From SAT2750 sp964476375 (GTDB lineage: Bacteria > Planctomycetota > Planctomycetia > Pirellulales > Pirellulaceae): a DNA stretch of 30,118 bases. This document shows, piece by piece, positions 1-7,836 of the stretch. Position 1 is the stretch's first letter. The number at the start of each line of letters is the position of its first letter. Position numbers and translations under genes: made by a program. Under the pieces are notes generated by a model. That model worked only from the letters and a program-made list of their open reading frames with translations, did no database searches and was not told the origin of the DNA. The DNA is taken from the NCBI GenBank assembly GCA_964476375.1, contig CAYYZW010000337.1:1-30118 (forward strand), given 5' to 3'.

Positions 1-551
1 TCGTGCGCGTGCCGGTAGCCGCGGAGGAGCCGATCAAGAAGATGCTCGATCTTGGGGCTGCCGGGATTATTGCACCCCAGGTCAACACGGCCCAGCAAGC
101 AGCGGATGTGGTCGCCTGGTCCCTTTATGCCCCCCAGGGCCGCAGGGGAGTGGGGCTCGCCAGGGCCCATGGCTATGGCCTGAAATTCCAGCAGTACGTG
201 GAATCGGCCAACCAGGAGGTGACGGTCATCGTCCAGGCGGAACATGCCGAGGCAGTGGATAATATCGAACAGATCGTCCAGGTTCCTGGCATTGATGCTG
301 TCCTGCTGGGGCCCTACGACCTGGCTGCCAGCCTCGGCAAGATGGGCCAGGTGGAAGACCCCGAGGTAACCGGTGCGATCGATCGCATCACCGCCGCCTG
401 CCAGGCGGTAGGAGTTCCGCTGGGTATTTTTGGTGTCACGGCCGATGCGATCCGCCCCTATGCAGAGAAGGGATATAACCTGCTGGTGGCCGGCACCGAT
501 ACGATCTTCCTCGCTTCCGCTGCAGGAAAGATGTTCAAGGATCTCAGCTAA
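1..551 (+). CDS. HpcH/HpaI-family aldolase, 3' part (5' end outside window)
   Basis: This is the C-terminal 183 or so residues of a class II (metal-dependent) aldolase of the HpcH/HpaI family, which splits or joins 2-keto-3-hydroxy acids with pyruvate. The first residues (VRVP) correspond to the inner beta-strand that lies about 65-70 residues into a normal 250-260 residue protein. The GTG at base 3 is therefore an internal valine, and the reading frame is cut by the window edge. Visible family marks are the GAAGIIAPQVNTAQQA strand-loop, a GRRGVG loop, the metal-ligand glutamate in IVQAEHAEA, and the aspartate in LLGPYDLAASLG. The catalytic histidine would lie upstream and cannot be checked. 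The frame ends in TAA. A 116-base gap separates it from the next gene on the same strand. The family is clear; the substrate (4-hydroxy-2-oxo acid, garosamine-like sugar acid or other) is not. Confidence 0.9.
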   Translation, partial: VRVPVAAEEPIKKMLDLGAAGIIAPQVNTAQQAADVVAWSLYAPQGRRGVGLARAHGYGLKFQQYVESANQEVTVIVQAEHAEAVDNIEQIVQVPGIDAVLLGPYDLAASLGKMGQVEDPEVTGAIDRITAACQAVGVPLGIFGVTADAIRPYAEKGYNLLVAGTDTIFLASAAGKMFKDLS

Positions 552-667
552 CCATCCGGTTTGCTCCGGGCGCTGCTTTTGTCGGGGCCACCGAACATCT
601 ATCATGATGCAGGGGACGGCAGTCCGCTCTGTCATCCGTGTGCTCTTTAGTCTCCGCGGGGTTATCC

Positions 668-3600
668 ATGTTTGATCGACTTGTCCACGTCCTGTTTCTT
701 GGTGCGCTTCTGGTTCCCACGATAGGCCGGCCTGCGTTGACAGCGCAGGAGAAAGAATCCCCGCAGGGTTCCTCCAAGGCGGAGTCCTTTGTCGGCCTGA
801 AGATCGACGCCAACTCGGTTCCTGAACCCAAAAAAGTCCCGTCGCGTGAGACCTCGCTCCCGCTGGAACTTTCCGAGGGGGAACATGTGATGCTGATCGG
901 GAACACGCTACTGGACTATGCCCAGTTCGAGGGGTTCTTTGAAACCCTGCTTCAGCAGCGGTTTCCCGGGAAAAAGCTGGTCGTGCGGACCCTGGCCTGG
1001 TCGGCGGACGAGGTGGACCTGCAACCGCGGCCAGATGCTTTTGGATCGCTTCACCAGCATCTCTCGGTTCAGAAGGCGGATGTGATCCTGGCGGCCTACG
1101 GGTTTAACGAGTCCTTTGCCGGGGCAGACGGGCTGGTCGATTTTCAGCGGCGCCTGAACACGTTTCTTGGAGAACTCAAGTCGCGTGCCTACAACGGGGA
1201 GACGGCTCCCCGCATCGTGCTGCTTTCACCGATCGCCAGCGAGGATCGCGAGGGGGTCGATGCCGGCAGCAGGAATAACAATCGGCTGGAGATTTACACG
1301 GCGGTGATGAAAGCTGCTGCGGCACGCCACCAGGTCGGTTTCGTGGACCTGTTCGGACCCACGCGGGAGGCCTATGGGCAGTCCGACGAGCCCCTGACCC
1401 GAAATGGTGTGCACCTGAACCAGCAGGGTTACCGGGCCTTTGCCTCGGCACTCTACCGGGGTCTTTTCAAGGAGAGTGCTCCGCCGGTGAACGAACAGTT
1501 GCGCCAGGAGGTCCTGGAGAAAAACAAGCAGTTCCATTACCGCTACCGCCCGGTCAATTCCTTTTATTACGTTGGGGGTCGGTCCAAGCGATACGGGCAA
1601 CTGGACTTCCTGCCGGCCATGGCCCGCCTGGACGTGATGATCGACAATCGGGACAACCGTATCTGGGTCCTGGGAGCTGGGAATGATATCCCGGAGCAGA
1701 TCGATGACTCCAACGCCCCGCCGCTTCCCCCGGCCGAGGAGTCACGAGGGGCGAACAAGTGGCTCAGCCCCGATGACGAGATGGCGGCTTTCAAGGTGGA
1801 CCCACGTTTCCAGGTCAACTGCTTCGCTTCCGAGGAGGACTTCCCGGAACTTGCCTGTCCGATCCAGATGCGATGGGACAGCCGGGGACGGCTCTGGGTG
1901 TCGACCTCCAGGACCTACCCCCATGTCTACCCGGGGAACGAGCCGAATGATGAACTGCTGATCCTGGAGGATGTCGACCGGGACGGCAAGGCGGACACGT
2001 GCAGCGTGTTTGCCTCGGGCCTGCATATTCCACTCTCCTTTGAGTTTGGCGATGGGGGCGTGTATGTGTCGGAGGCTCCCCACCTGACTTTTCTCAAGGA
2101 TACCGACGGGGATGGCAGGGCCGATCTCAGGCGGCAGGTGCTGACCGGTTTTGGCACCGAGGATTCACACCATGCCCTGCACGACATTGTCTGGACGCCC
2201 GACGGGGACCTGATGGCCCGTGAATCGATTTTTCATCACAGCCAGGTGGAGACCGCCTATGGTCCGATCCGGCTGGCTAATAGTGGCTGGTTTCGTTACC
2301 GGCCCAGCACGCACCGGCTGACGACCTTTGGCATGTATCACAGCACCAACCCGTGGGGTGTCACGTTTGATGACTGGGGACAGCACCTGGCAAGTCACCC
2401 GATCTTTGCCTCCGCCTTCCATGCCGTGAACCCGGCTTATCCCGGGGCTCATCCCAAACCCGGAGGCCTGCCGGCCTACTCGGGTGTCTGTGGTCAGGAA
2501 TTCGTGGACATGGCCCACTTTCCCGATGAGCTGCAGGGGGAGTACTTTGTCAAGGTTCGCTACAAGCCGACGAACCGTGTGGAAATCCACAAGTGGGTGG
2601 AACACCAGAACCATTACCGTGAAGAGTACCAGTCGGACCTGATTTACTCCTCCAACCTGAGTTTCATTCCAGTGGACCTTCGCTACGGCCCGCGGGGGGC
2701 AATGTACGTCTGTGACTGGTACAACCCGATCAAGGGCCACAGCCAGTACTCGCTTCGGGATAGCCGTCGAGATCGGCAGTCCGGCCGGATCTGGCGGATT
2801 ACCGCGGTGGACCGGCCATTGATGGAACCCCCGGCGATCGCGGGTGAGTCGATTGAAAACCTGCTGGAGATTCTCAAGCGACGTGAGTACCGGTACCGCT
2901 ACTGGGCCAAGCGTGAACTGCGGGACAAGGATCCGGCCGCGGTCCGGAAGGAACTCGACCGCTGGGTGGCTGCCCTGGACAAGGACGATCCCCGCTACCG
3001 GCATCACCAGGTCGAGGCGATCTGGATGTACCGCAATATCGACGAGGTCGATACGGATTTGCTTCGGGAGGTCCTTGCCTGTGAAGAACACCATGCCCGT
3101 GCGGCGGCGACGCGCCAGCTGCGTTACTGGCATGAACACCTGCCCGATGCCATGGAAGTTTTGCGACGGTCCGCCACGGATGAAAATGGTCTCGTTCGGC
3201 TGGAGGCAGTGATTGCCACATCCTATATCGGCACCCGGGCGGCACTCGATGTACTCCTGGAAGCCGCCGCTCTGCCGCGGGATGAACACCTGAACTATGC
3301 CCTCAGCTGTGCGCTCGGTTCTCGCGACCTGCGTCCACTGTGGAGCGGAAACCCGGATTACGCCCGCATCCCCAGGTTGCTGCTGGAGATGAAAGCAAAG
3401 AGTGAATTCGTGGAAAGGAAAAGGAATGCCAACCAGGTGCAGTTTGACAAGCAAGAGGGACTCAAGCAGGTTGCCATTTCCTGTGTCCCAGAACGGATGC
3501 GTTACACGCTCACCGAGTTTCTCGTCACGCCTGGCCAGCCGGTCAAGCTGGTTTTCACCAACCCGGATGCGACCGACCATAACCTGGTCTTCGTGAGGCC

Positions 3601-4402
3601 CGGATCCCTCGAAGCAGTCGGCATGGCGGCCAACAACATGGCCCGGGATCCGCAGTTTGCCAATTCCGATTTTATTCCCGCCGAGGAAGAAGAGAAAATC
3701 CTGCGTCATACCCCCATGATCGGTCCCACGCGGAAGGCCAAGATCCACGTTTTGCGGTTCATGGCGCCTCGCAGACCCGGTGTCTATCCGTACGTCTGTA
3801 CCTTCCCGGGGCACTGGATCGTGATGAAAGGGCACATGGTGGTGGCGGAAAGTGACGCCGAAGCGGAGGCACTCCTGGCCGAAGCCCGCAAGGAGTCGCG
3901 TTTCGTCCGTGACTGGAAGGTGGAGGACCTGGCCAAGGATGTCGAGGCTCTTTCGGGACGGTCTTTTGAGATGGGAAAGCATATCTTTGCCGTGGGCCGA
4001 TGTAATCTCTGCCATTCGGTTGATGGGAATGGTGTAAAACTGGCGCCGGACCTGACCGAGGTGGCCAAGAAATACAAGGGGCTCAAGTTACTCCAGCAAG
4101 TGATTGCCCCCTCCACGGAGCTGAATGAAAAATTCCGTACCTACCAGTTCCTGATGTCCGACGGCCGTGTGATCGCGGGCACGATTTTCAAGGAGGAGCC
4201 GGATGCCTACCAGGTGATTCCCAACCTGCTTAATCCGCGGCGCGTGTTGTCGGTTCCCAAGAGCCAGGTTGATGAAAAATTCCCTTCCAGGGTCTCCTCG
4301 ATGCCCGAGTCCCTGCTCAATGGGCTGACCCGTGAACAGATCCTCGACCTGATTGCCTACCTGCAGTCCGGGGGCAAGGCGGATGACCCGGTTTTCAAGT
4401 AA
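668..4402 (+). CDS. Multidomain PVC-type redox protein: SGNH-like, beta-propeller, HEAT, cupredoxin, cytochrome c
   Basis: This is an exported 1,244-residue protein; the ATG at 668 is preferred over an upstream GTG because it starts directly with a signal peptide (FDRLVHVLFLGALLVPTIG). Domains in order: an SGNH/GDSL-like domain (about 60-275); a membrane-bound-dehydrogenase-type beta-propeller (about 370-720) with Asp-rich DVDRDGKAD and DTDGDGRAD loops; a helical HEAT-like stretch (about 725-910); a type-1 copper domain (about 935-1080) with His971, Cys1044, His1049 and Met1053 in azurin-like C-x4-H-x3-M order; and a C-terminal cytochrome c (about 1100-1244) with C1112-NL-C1115-H1116 and a likely axial Met1212 in SSMPESL. 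In the SGNH part the nucleophile block reads I-GNT instead of GDS, and the late block reads NGVH instead of DxxH, so hydrolase activity is doubtful. The likely role is a periplasmic dehydrogenase or electron-transfer protein; its substrate is unknown. The next gene follows after 26 bases. Confidence 0.93.
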   Translation: MFDRLVHVLFLGALLVPTIGRPALTAQEKESPQGSSKAESFVGLKIDANSVPEPKKVPSRETSLPLELSEGEHVMLIGNTLLDYAQFEGFFETLLQQRFPGKKLVVRTLAWSADEVDLQPRPDAFGSLHQHLSVQKADVILAAYGFNESFAGADGLVDFQRRLNTFLGELKSRAYNGETAPRIVLLSPIASEDREGVDAGSRNNNRLEIYTAVMKAAAARHQVGFVDLFGPTREAYGQSDEPLTRNGVHLNQQGYRAFASALYRGLFKESAPPVNEQLRQEVLEKNKQFHYRYRPVNSFYYVGGRSKRYGQLDFLPAMARLDVMIDNRDNRIWVLGAGNDIPEQIDDSNAPPLPPAEESRGANKWLSPDDEMAAFKVDPRFQVNCFASEEDFPELACPIQMRWDSRGRLWVSTSRTYPHVYPGNEPNDELLILEDVDRDGKADTCSVFASGLHIPLSFEFGDGGVYVSEAPHLTFLKDTDGDGRADLRRQVLTGFGTEDSHHALHDIVWTPDGDLMARESIFHHSQVETAYGPIRLANSGWFRYRPSTHRLTTFGMYHSTNPWGVTFDDWGQHLASHPIFASAFHAVNPAYPGAHPKPGGLPAYSGVCGQEFVDMAHFPDELQGEYFVKVRYKPTNRVEIHKWVEHQNHYREEYQSDLIYSSNLSFIPVDLRYGPRGAMYVCDWYNPIKGHSQYSLRDSRRDRQSGRIWRITAVDRPLMEPPAIAGESIENLLEILKRREYRYRYWAKRELRDKDPAAVRKELDRWVAALDKDDPRYRHHQVEAIWMYRNIDEVDTDLLREVLACEEHHARAAATRQLRYWHEHLPDAMEVLRRSATDENGLVRLEAVIATSYIGTRAALDVLLEAAALPRDEHLNYALSCALGSRDLRPLWSGNPDYARIPRLLLEMKAKSEFVERKRNANQVQFDKQEGLKQVAISCVPERMRYTLTEFLVTPGQPVKLVFTNPDATDHNLVFVRPGSLEAVGMAANNMARDPQFANSDFIPAEEEEKILRHTPMIGPTRKAKIHVLRFMAPRRPGVYPYVCTFPGHWIVMKGHMVVAESDAEAEALLAEARKESRFVRDWKVEDLAKDVEALSGRSFEMGKHIFAVGRCNLCHSVDGNGVKLAPDLTEVAKKYKGLKLLQQVIAPSTELNEKFRTYQFLMSDGRVIAGTIFKEEPDAYQVIPNLLNPRRVLSVPKSQVDEKFPSRVSSMPESLLNGLTREQILDLIAYLQSGGKADDPVFK

Positions 4403-4428
4403 ATCCCTTTTGGCAGGAGCGTGAGACC

Positions 4429-5421
4429 ATGGTGACGACAGTGAGACCGTGGATAGCGGTTCTGACCGTGATCCTGCTGGCCAGCTGGCAGGCCGATATC
4501 GCGGCACAGGCGCCCACGACACTGAAGGGAAATCCACTGGCGGGTGTGATCGATTTTCATGTTCATTCCGGCCCGGATAGTTTTACCCGCTCCATCTCGG
4601 ATGTGGAGATTGCCCGCATCGCGCGTGCCAACAAGATGGGGGCGCTGGTTCTCAAGAACCACTTCACGATGACTGCCGATCGGGCCTGGCTGGCAGAACG
4701 GCTGACCGGGCAGCGATGCTATGGTGGAATCGTTCTGAACCGCGCGGTGGGAGGACTCAACGTGGCGGCGATTGAACGAATGCTCACCTTCACGGGGGAC
4801 CGGGGAAAGGTTGTCTGGTTACCCACCTTTGATGCAGAAAACCACGTCGGTTTCTTCAAGGAAGATCGCCCGGTCGTGCCCGTGGTCAAGGATGGCAAGC
4901 TGGTACCGGAACTGGAGCCAATCTTCAAGGTGATTGCCGAGAACGACCTGGTGCTGGAGACCGGGCATTCCTCGGCCAGGGAATGCCTGCTGCTGATCAA
5001 GGAAGCGAAGGCGGCCGGGGTAAAGAAAATCGTCGTCACGCATGCCATGGCCGACCCGATCGGAATGGAACTGGCCCAACTGAAGGAAGTGGCCGCGCTG
5101 GGTGCGAAAATGGAATGCGTCTGGATGACCAACCTGACCGGCAAGACCTCGCACCTGGCGAGCATGCGGCACTGGAAGAAGATCACGTCGGAGGATTATG
5201 CCCGTACGATCCGGGCCGTGGGAGCGGAGCACTTTATCCTCTCCTCGGACCTGGGGCAGTACCTCAACCCGATCCCCACCGACGGGATCAAGGCCTTCAT
5301 CCTGGACCTGGCAGCAGCCGGTTTCTCGGGGAAAGAAATTGATTTGATGTGTCGTCGAACCCCGGCCCACCTGCTGGGGATGGAACAGCCGAAGGGATCT
5401 GCCAGGGGGGCTTCGCGATGA
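4429..5421 (+). CDS. DUF6282-family amidohydrolase-like protein, secreted
   Basis: This 330-residue protein has an amidohydrolase-like metal site. The ATG at 4429 has a GGCAGGAG ribosome-binding sequence 9 bases upstream and begins a signal peptide (VLTVILLASWQADIAAQA), so export is likely. The sequence shows the classic amidohydrolase ligand series in order: His44 and His46 (IDFHVHSG), Lys76/His78 (LKNHF), His180 (ETGHSS), His205 (VTHAMADP) and Asp274 (SSDLGQ). This matches the DUF6282 group of TIM-barrel hydrolases, for which I know no established substrate. The stop codon overlaps the start of the M20 amidohydrolase (ATGA), so the two are probably translated together. The pairing of an exported hydrolase with a cytoplasmic one suggests two steps on related amide or ester substrates; that link is inference. 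Confidence 0.85.
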   Translation: MVTTVRPWIAVLTVILLASWQADIAAQAPTTLKGNPLAGVIDFHVHSGPDSFTRSISDVEIARIARANKMGALVLKNHFTMTADRAWLAERLTGQRCYGGIVLNRAVGGLNVAAIERMLTFTGDRGKVVWLPTFDAENHVGFFKEDRPVVPVVKDGKLVPELEPIFKVIAENDLVLETGHSSARECLLLIKEAKAAGVKKIVVTHAMADPIGMELAQLKEVAALGAKMECVWMTNLTGKTSHLASMRHWKKITSEDYARTIRAVGAEHFILSSDLGQYLNPIPTDGIKAFILDLAAAGFSGKEIDLMCRRTPAHLLGMEQPKGSARGASR

Positions 5422-6752
5422 ATCCGTCTGATTCACTGAAACAGGATGTCTGCGGAACGATTGACCGTGCGCGTGGTCGCATCGTGGAAATTGGCGAGGC
5501 CATCATGGATGCACCGGAACTCGGTTTCAAGGAGCATCGAACCGCAGACCGGGTCCGGGAGACGCTGGAAGGACTGGGACTGGAACTGGAGGATGGCCTG
5601 GCCATCACCGGGGTCAAGGCAGTGCTTCGTGGCGGACAGCCGGGCCCCACGGTGGCGCTGATGGGAGAACTGGATGCGCTGCAGGTTCCCGGCCATCCAC
5701 GAGCGGACCCCGAGACCGGAGCAGCCCATGCCTGTGGCCATAATGCCCAGATCGCGGGATTGATGGGTGCGGCGATGGGGCTGACGCAACCTGGCGTTGC
5801 CGAACAGCTTGCCGGGAACGTCGTCTTTTTCGCCGTCCCGGCGGAAGAGTACGTGGAGATTGACTACCGGATCGGCCTGGTGAAATCGGGGCAGACCTCT
5901 TTCCTGACCGGCAAGCAGGAACTGGTCCAGCTGGGCCAGTTTGACGATGTCGATATGGCGGTCATGATCCATTCGACCAGTCCCGATGTCTCAGCGGGCA
6001 GCATGGGACTCTCTCCATCGAGTAACGGCTTTCTGGCAAAGAACATCAAGTTCCTTGGCAAGGCCTCCCATGCCGGTGGTTCACCGGAGCGGGGTGTCAA
6101 CGCGCTCTACGCGGCGCAACTTGCACTGGGTGCCATCAATGCCCAGCGGGAAACCTTCGCCGATGCCGATTGTGTGCGAGTCCACCCGATCATCACGAAG
6201 GGGGGGGACCTGGTGAATATCATTCCGGCCGAGGTCACGATGGAGACCTACGTGCGAGCCAAGACCGCCGATGCCATTCTCGATGCCTCTCACAAGGTGG
6301 ATCGGTCACTCAAGGGAGCGGCCCTGGCGATGGGGTGCGAGGTGGTGATCGAAACGGTGCCGGGCAACTTGCCGCTCCGTAATGACCCTGTCCTGTCGGA
6401 GATCTTCAAGGAGAATGCGGGCAGCCTTTTCGGAAAAGACGAATACCGGGAATATGGCCATGGGGGTGGGTCCACCGATGCAGGGGACCTGAGCCAGTTC
6501 ATGCCGGTTCTTCACCCGGTGATGACCGGTGGTTCAGGGACCCATCACCAGACCGACTGGTGCATTTCCGATCACGATGCGGGCTATGTTGCCCCGGCCA
6601 AAACGCTTGCCATGATGGCCCTGGACCTTTTGACAGCTGAGGGAGCCCGGGCCAAGGATGTGCTCAACCGTTTCCAGCCGGCGATGTCCAAGGATGATTA
6701 CCTGGCTCGCCAGCATGCGGTCTTTCATACCGAGCGTTTTGATGGCAGCTGA
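5418..6752 (+). CDS. M20 family amidohydrolase (AbgB / N-acyl-amino-acid hydrolase type)
   Basis: This 444-residue cytoplasmic amidohydrolase belongs to the M20D group, which hydrolyses N-acyl or N-aminobenzoyl amino acids with two metal ions. The start ATG at 5418 overlaps the TGA of the preceding gene; an in-frame start further upstream at 5349 would add 23 unlikely residues. Metal and catalytic marks are HACGHN (His104, Cys106, His108), the PAEE pair (Glu143, Glu144), the dimerisation-domain SHAGGSP (His218), and late STDAGD and THHQTDW blocks. The length fits AbgB-like aminobenzoyl-glutamate hydrolases better than the shorter auxin-conjugate hydrolases. It has no signal peptide. It ends 34 bases before the convergent dioxygenase gene. 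The exact acyl and amino-acid specificity cannot be told from sequence. Confidence 0.92.
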   Translation: MNPSDSLKQDVCGTIDRARGRIVEIGEAIMDAPELGFKEHRTADRVRETLEGLGLELEDGLAITGVKAVLRGGQPGPTVALMGELDALQVPGHPRADPETGAAHACGHNAQIAGLMGAAMGLTQPGVAEQLAGNVVFFAVPAEEYVEIDYRIGLVKSGQTSFLTGKQELVQLGQFDDVDMAVMIHSTSPDVSAGSMGLSPSSNGFLAKNIKFLGKASHAGGSPERGVNALYAAQLALGAINAQRETFADADCVRVHPIITKGGDLVNIIPAEVTMETYVRAKTADAILDASHKVDRSLKGAALAMGCEVVIETVPGNLPLRNDPVLSEIFKENAGSLFGKDEYREYGHGGGSTDAGDLSQFMPVLHPVMTGGSGTHHQTDWCISDHDAGYVAPAKTLAMMALDLLTAEGARAKDVLNRFQPAMSKDDYLARQHAVFHTERFDGS

Positions 6753-6786
6753 TCGCAGGAGGCCGGGGGCAGGAGAACCTCCCCGT

Positions 6787-7830
6787 TTAACCCTGCCCGT
6801 CGATCTCACCGAGTAACCTGGCGGCTCGCTGCCCCTCGGGGGAATCGGGGACACGGCGGATAAATCGCTCCAGGTGGTGCCGCGCGTGTGGATTGCCCGA
6901 TCGCGCCATCTCGATCGCTTCATCAAAACCCTTGTTGGAATAAGAGAAATCACGAGGGACGACCTTTACCGGCTGCTTTTCCCAGTAGTACTTCAGGTCA
7001 TCACGGTCCCAGTCCTGGTAGACCTGGTCCCAGCCGAAGGGGCTGAAGTTGCTCAGGTGCGGATCGAGCATGTGTTCCGCGATCGGGACATCCACGGCCT
7101 GGTAACGATTGTCGAGCGATACGCGCAGCCGATCCTCGGTCACGTTAGGCAGTGCCATGTGGATCGTCAGTGCGGGGAAAATAAGCGTGTCCCCGACCTC
7201 GTAATTCGTGCTCAACCACTCCTTTTCCAGTTCGTCGTGTTCGGCCGGATCGACGTGAAGGCTCCCCGCCCCCAGGGAAAAGTGATGCTCCAGGACGCGC
7301 TTGACCTTGTGCGACCCCCGCAGGACAGCCAGTCCTCCCAGTTCAGTCGGGCAGTCACCCACGGGTGTCCAGCAGGTAAGATTGTCAACGCTTCCCTGGA
7401 AGTGGACAAAATCCTGGTGGATGGGAGTGGTGTGGTCGGTGTACTTGGGAAACCATAGCCGGGCGACCTTTTGCGGTTGTGGCATCACCGGGCGGCCGAT
7501 CACTTTCTCGATCACGTCGAGGACTTCCGGCCAGTGCCCCGATTCGTGAAATGACTGCAGGCTGTAAACCTTGTGGTAGACATCCGTGTACTCGGGATCC
7601 CCTTCCGTACAGCGGGCATCGACGTTGGCAATGCCCTCCATGGGATCCGTTCCGGCAATCAGCCATCCCCCCTCTTGCATCACGGTGAGCATCTCTCGCC
7701 GCAGCCTGAGCAACTTGTCGGGATCCTGCAGCTGGCGGAAAAAAAGGTAGCCATCCTCGTCGATGCGACGACGAAGCTCGCCGGCATCCTGCAGGGCATC
7801 GTTGGAAACAAGGAATTCAGTCCAGTTCAT
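6787..7830 (-). CDS. Phytanoyl-CoA dioxygenase (PhyH) family Fe(II)/2-oxoglutarate oxygenase
   Basis: This is a 347-residue non-haem iron oxygenase. The iron triad is visible as His138 and Asp140 (TPIHQDF) and His224 (LTIHMALPN). Arg236 in LRVSLDNRYQ is placed to bind 2-oxoglutarate. Enzymes of this family hydroxylate small organic substrates with O2 and 2-oxoglutarate. It lacks the ectoine-hydroxylase (EctD) signature block, so it should not be called EctD even though a DoeB-like gene is next to it. The last 40 residues are a helical extension rich in Arg and Glu, outside the usual core. It is the last gene of the minus-strand operon, starting 6 bases after the stop codon of the deacylase gene, so the two are surely co-transcribed. 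Its substrate is unknown. Confidence 0.92.
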   Translation of the reverse strand: MNWTEFLVSNDALQDAGELRRRIDEDGYLFFRQLQDPDKLLRLRREMLTVMQEGGWLIAGTDPMEGIANVDARCTEGDPEYTDVYHKVYSLQSFHESGHWPEVLDVIEKVIGRPVMPQPQKVARLWFPKYTDHTTPIHQDFVHFQGSVDNLTCWTPVGDCPTELGGLAVLRGSHKVKRVLEHHFSLGAGSLHVDPAEHDELEKEWLSTNYEVGDTLIFPALTIHMALPNVTEDRLRVSLDNRYQAVDVPIAEHMLDPHLSNFSPFGWDQVYQDWDRDDLKYYWEKQPVKVVPRDFSYSNKGFDEAIEMARSGNPHARHHLERFIRRVPDSPEGQRAARLLGEIDGQG

Positions 7831-7836
7831 GGCACT

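Noticed and set aside
2165..4015. 616-codon open frame antisense to the multidomain cytochrome gene
   Set aside because: The plus-strand protein in this stretch has clear propeller, copper and haem motifs. The antisense translation has no recognisable domain, and long antisense frames recur over most genes here, as expected from GC-rich codon use.
6767..6798. GGGCAGG and CCTGCCC inverted repeat between the convergent M20 and PhyH genes
   Set aside because: Seven-base arms with an 18-base loop and no T tract; too weak to call a terminator.
6787..7830. Naming the PhyH protein ectoine hydroxylase (EctD)
   Set aside because: The residues around the iron site differ from the EctD signature and no ectoine synthesis genes are present.
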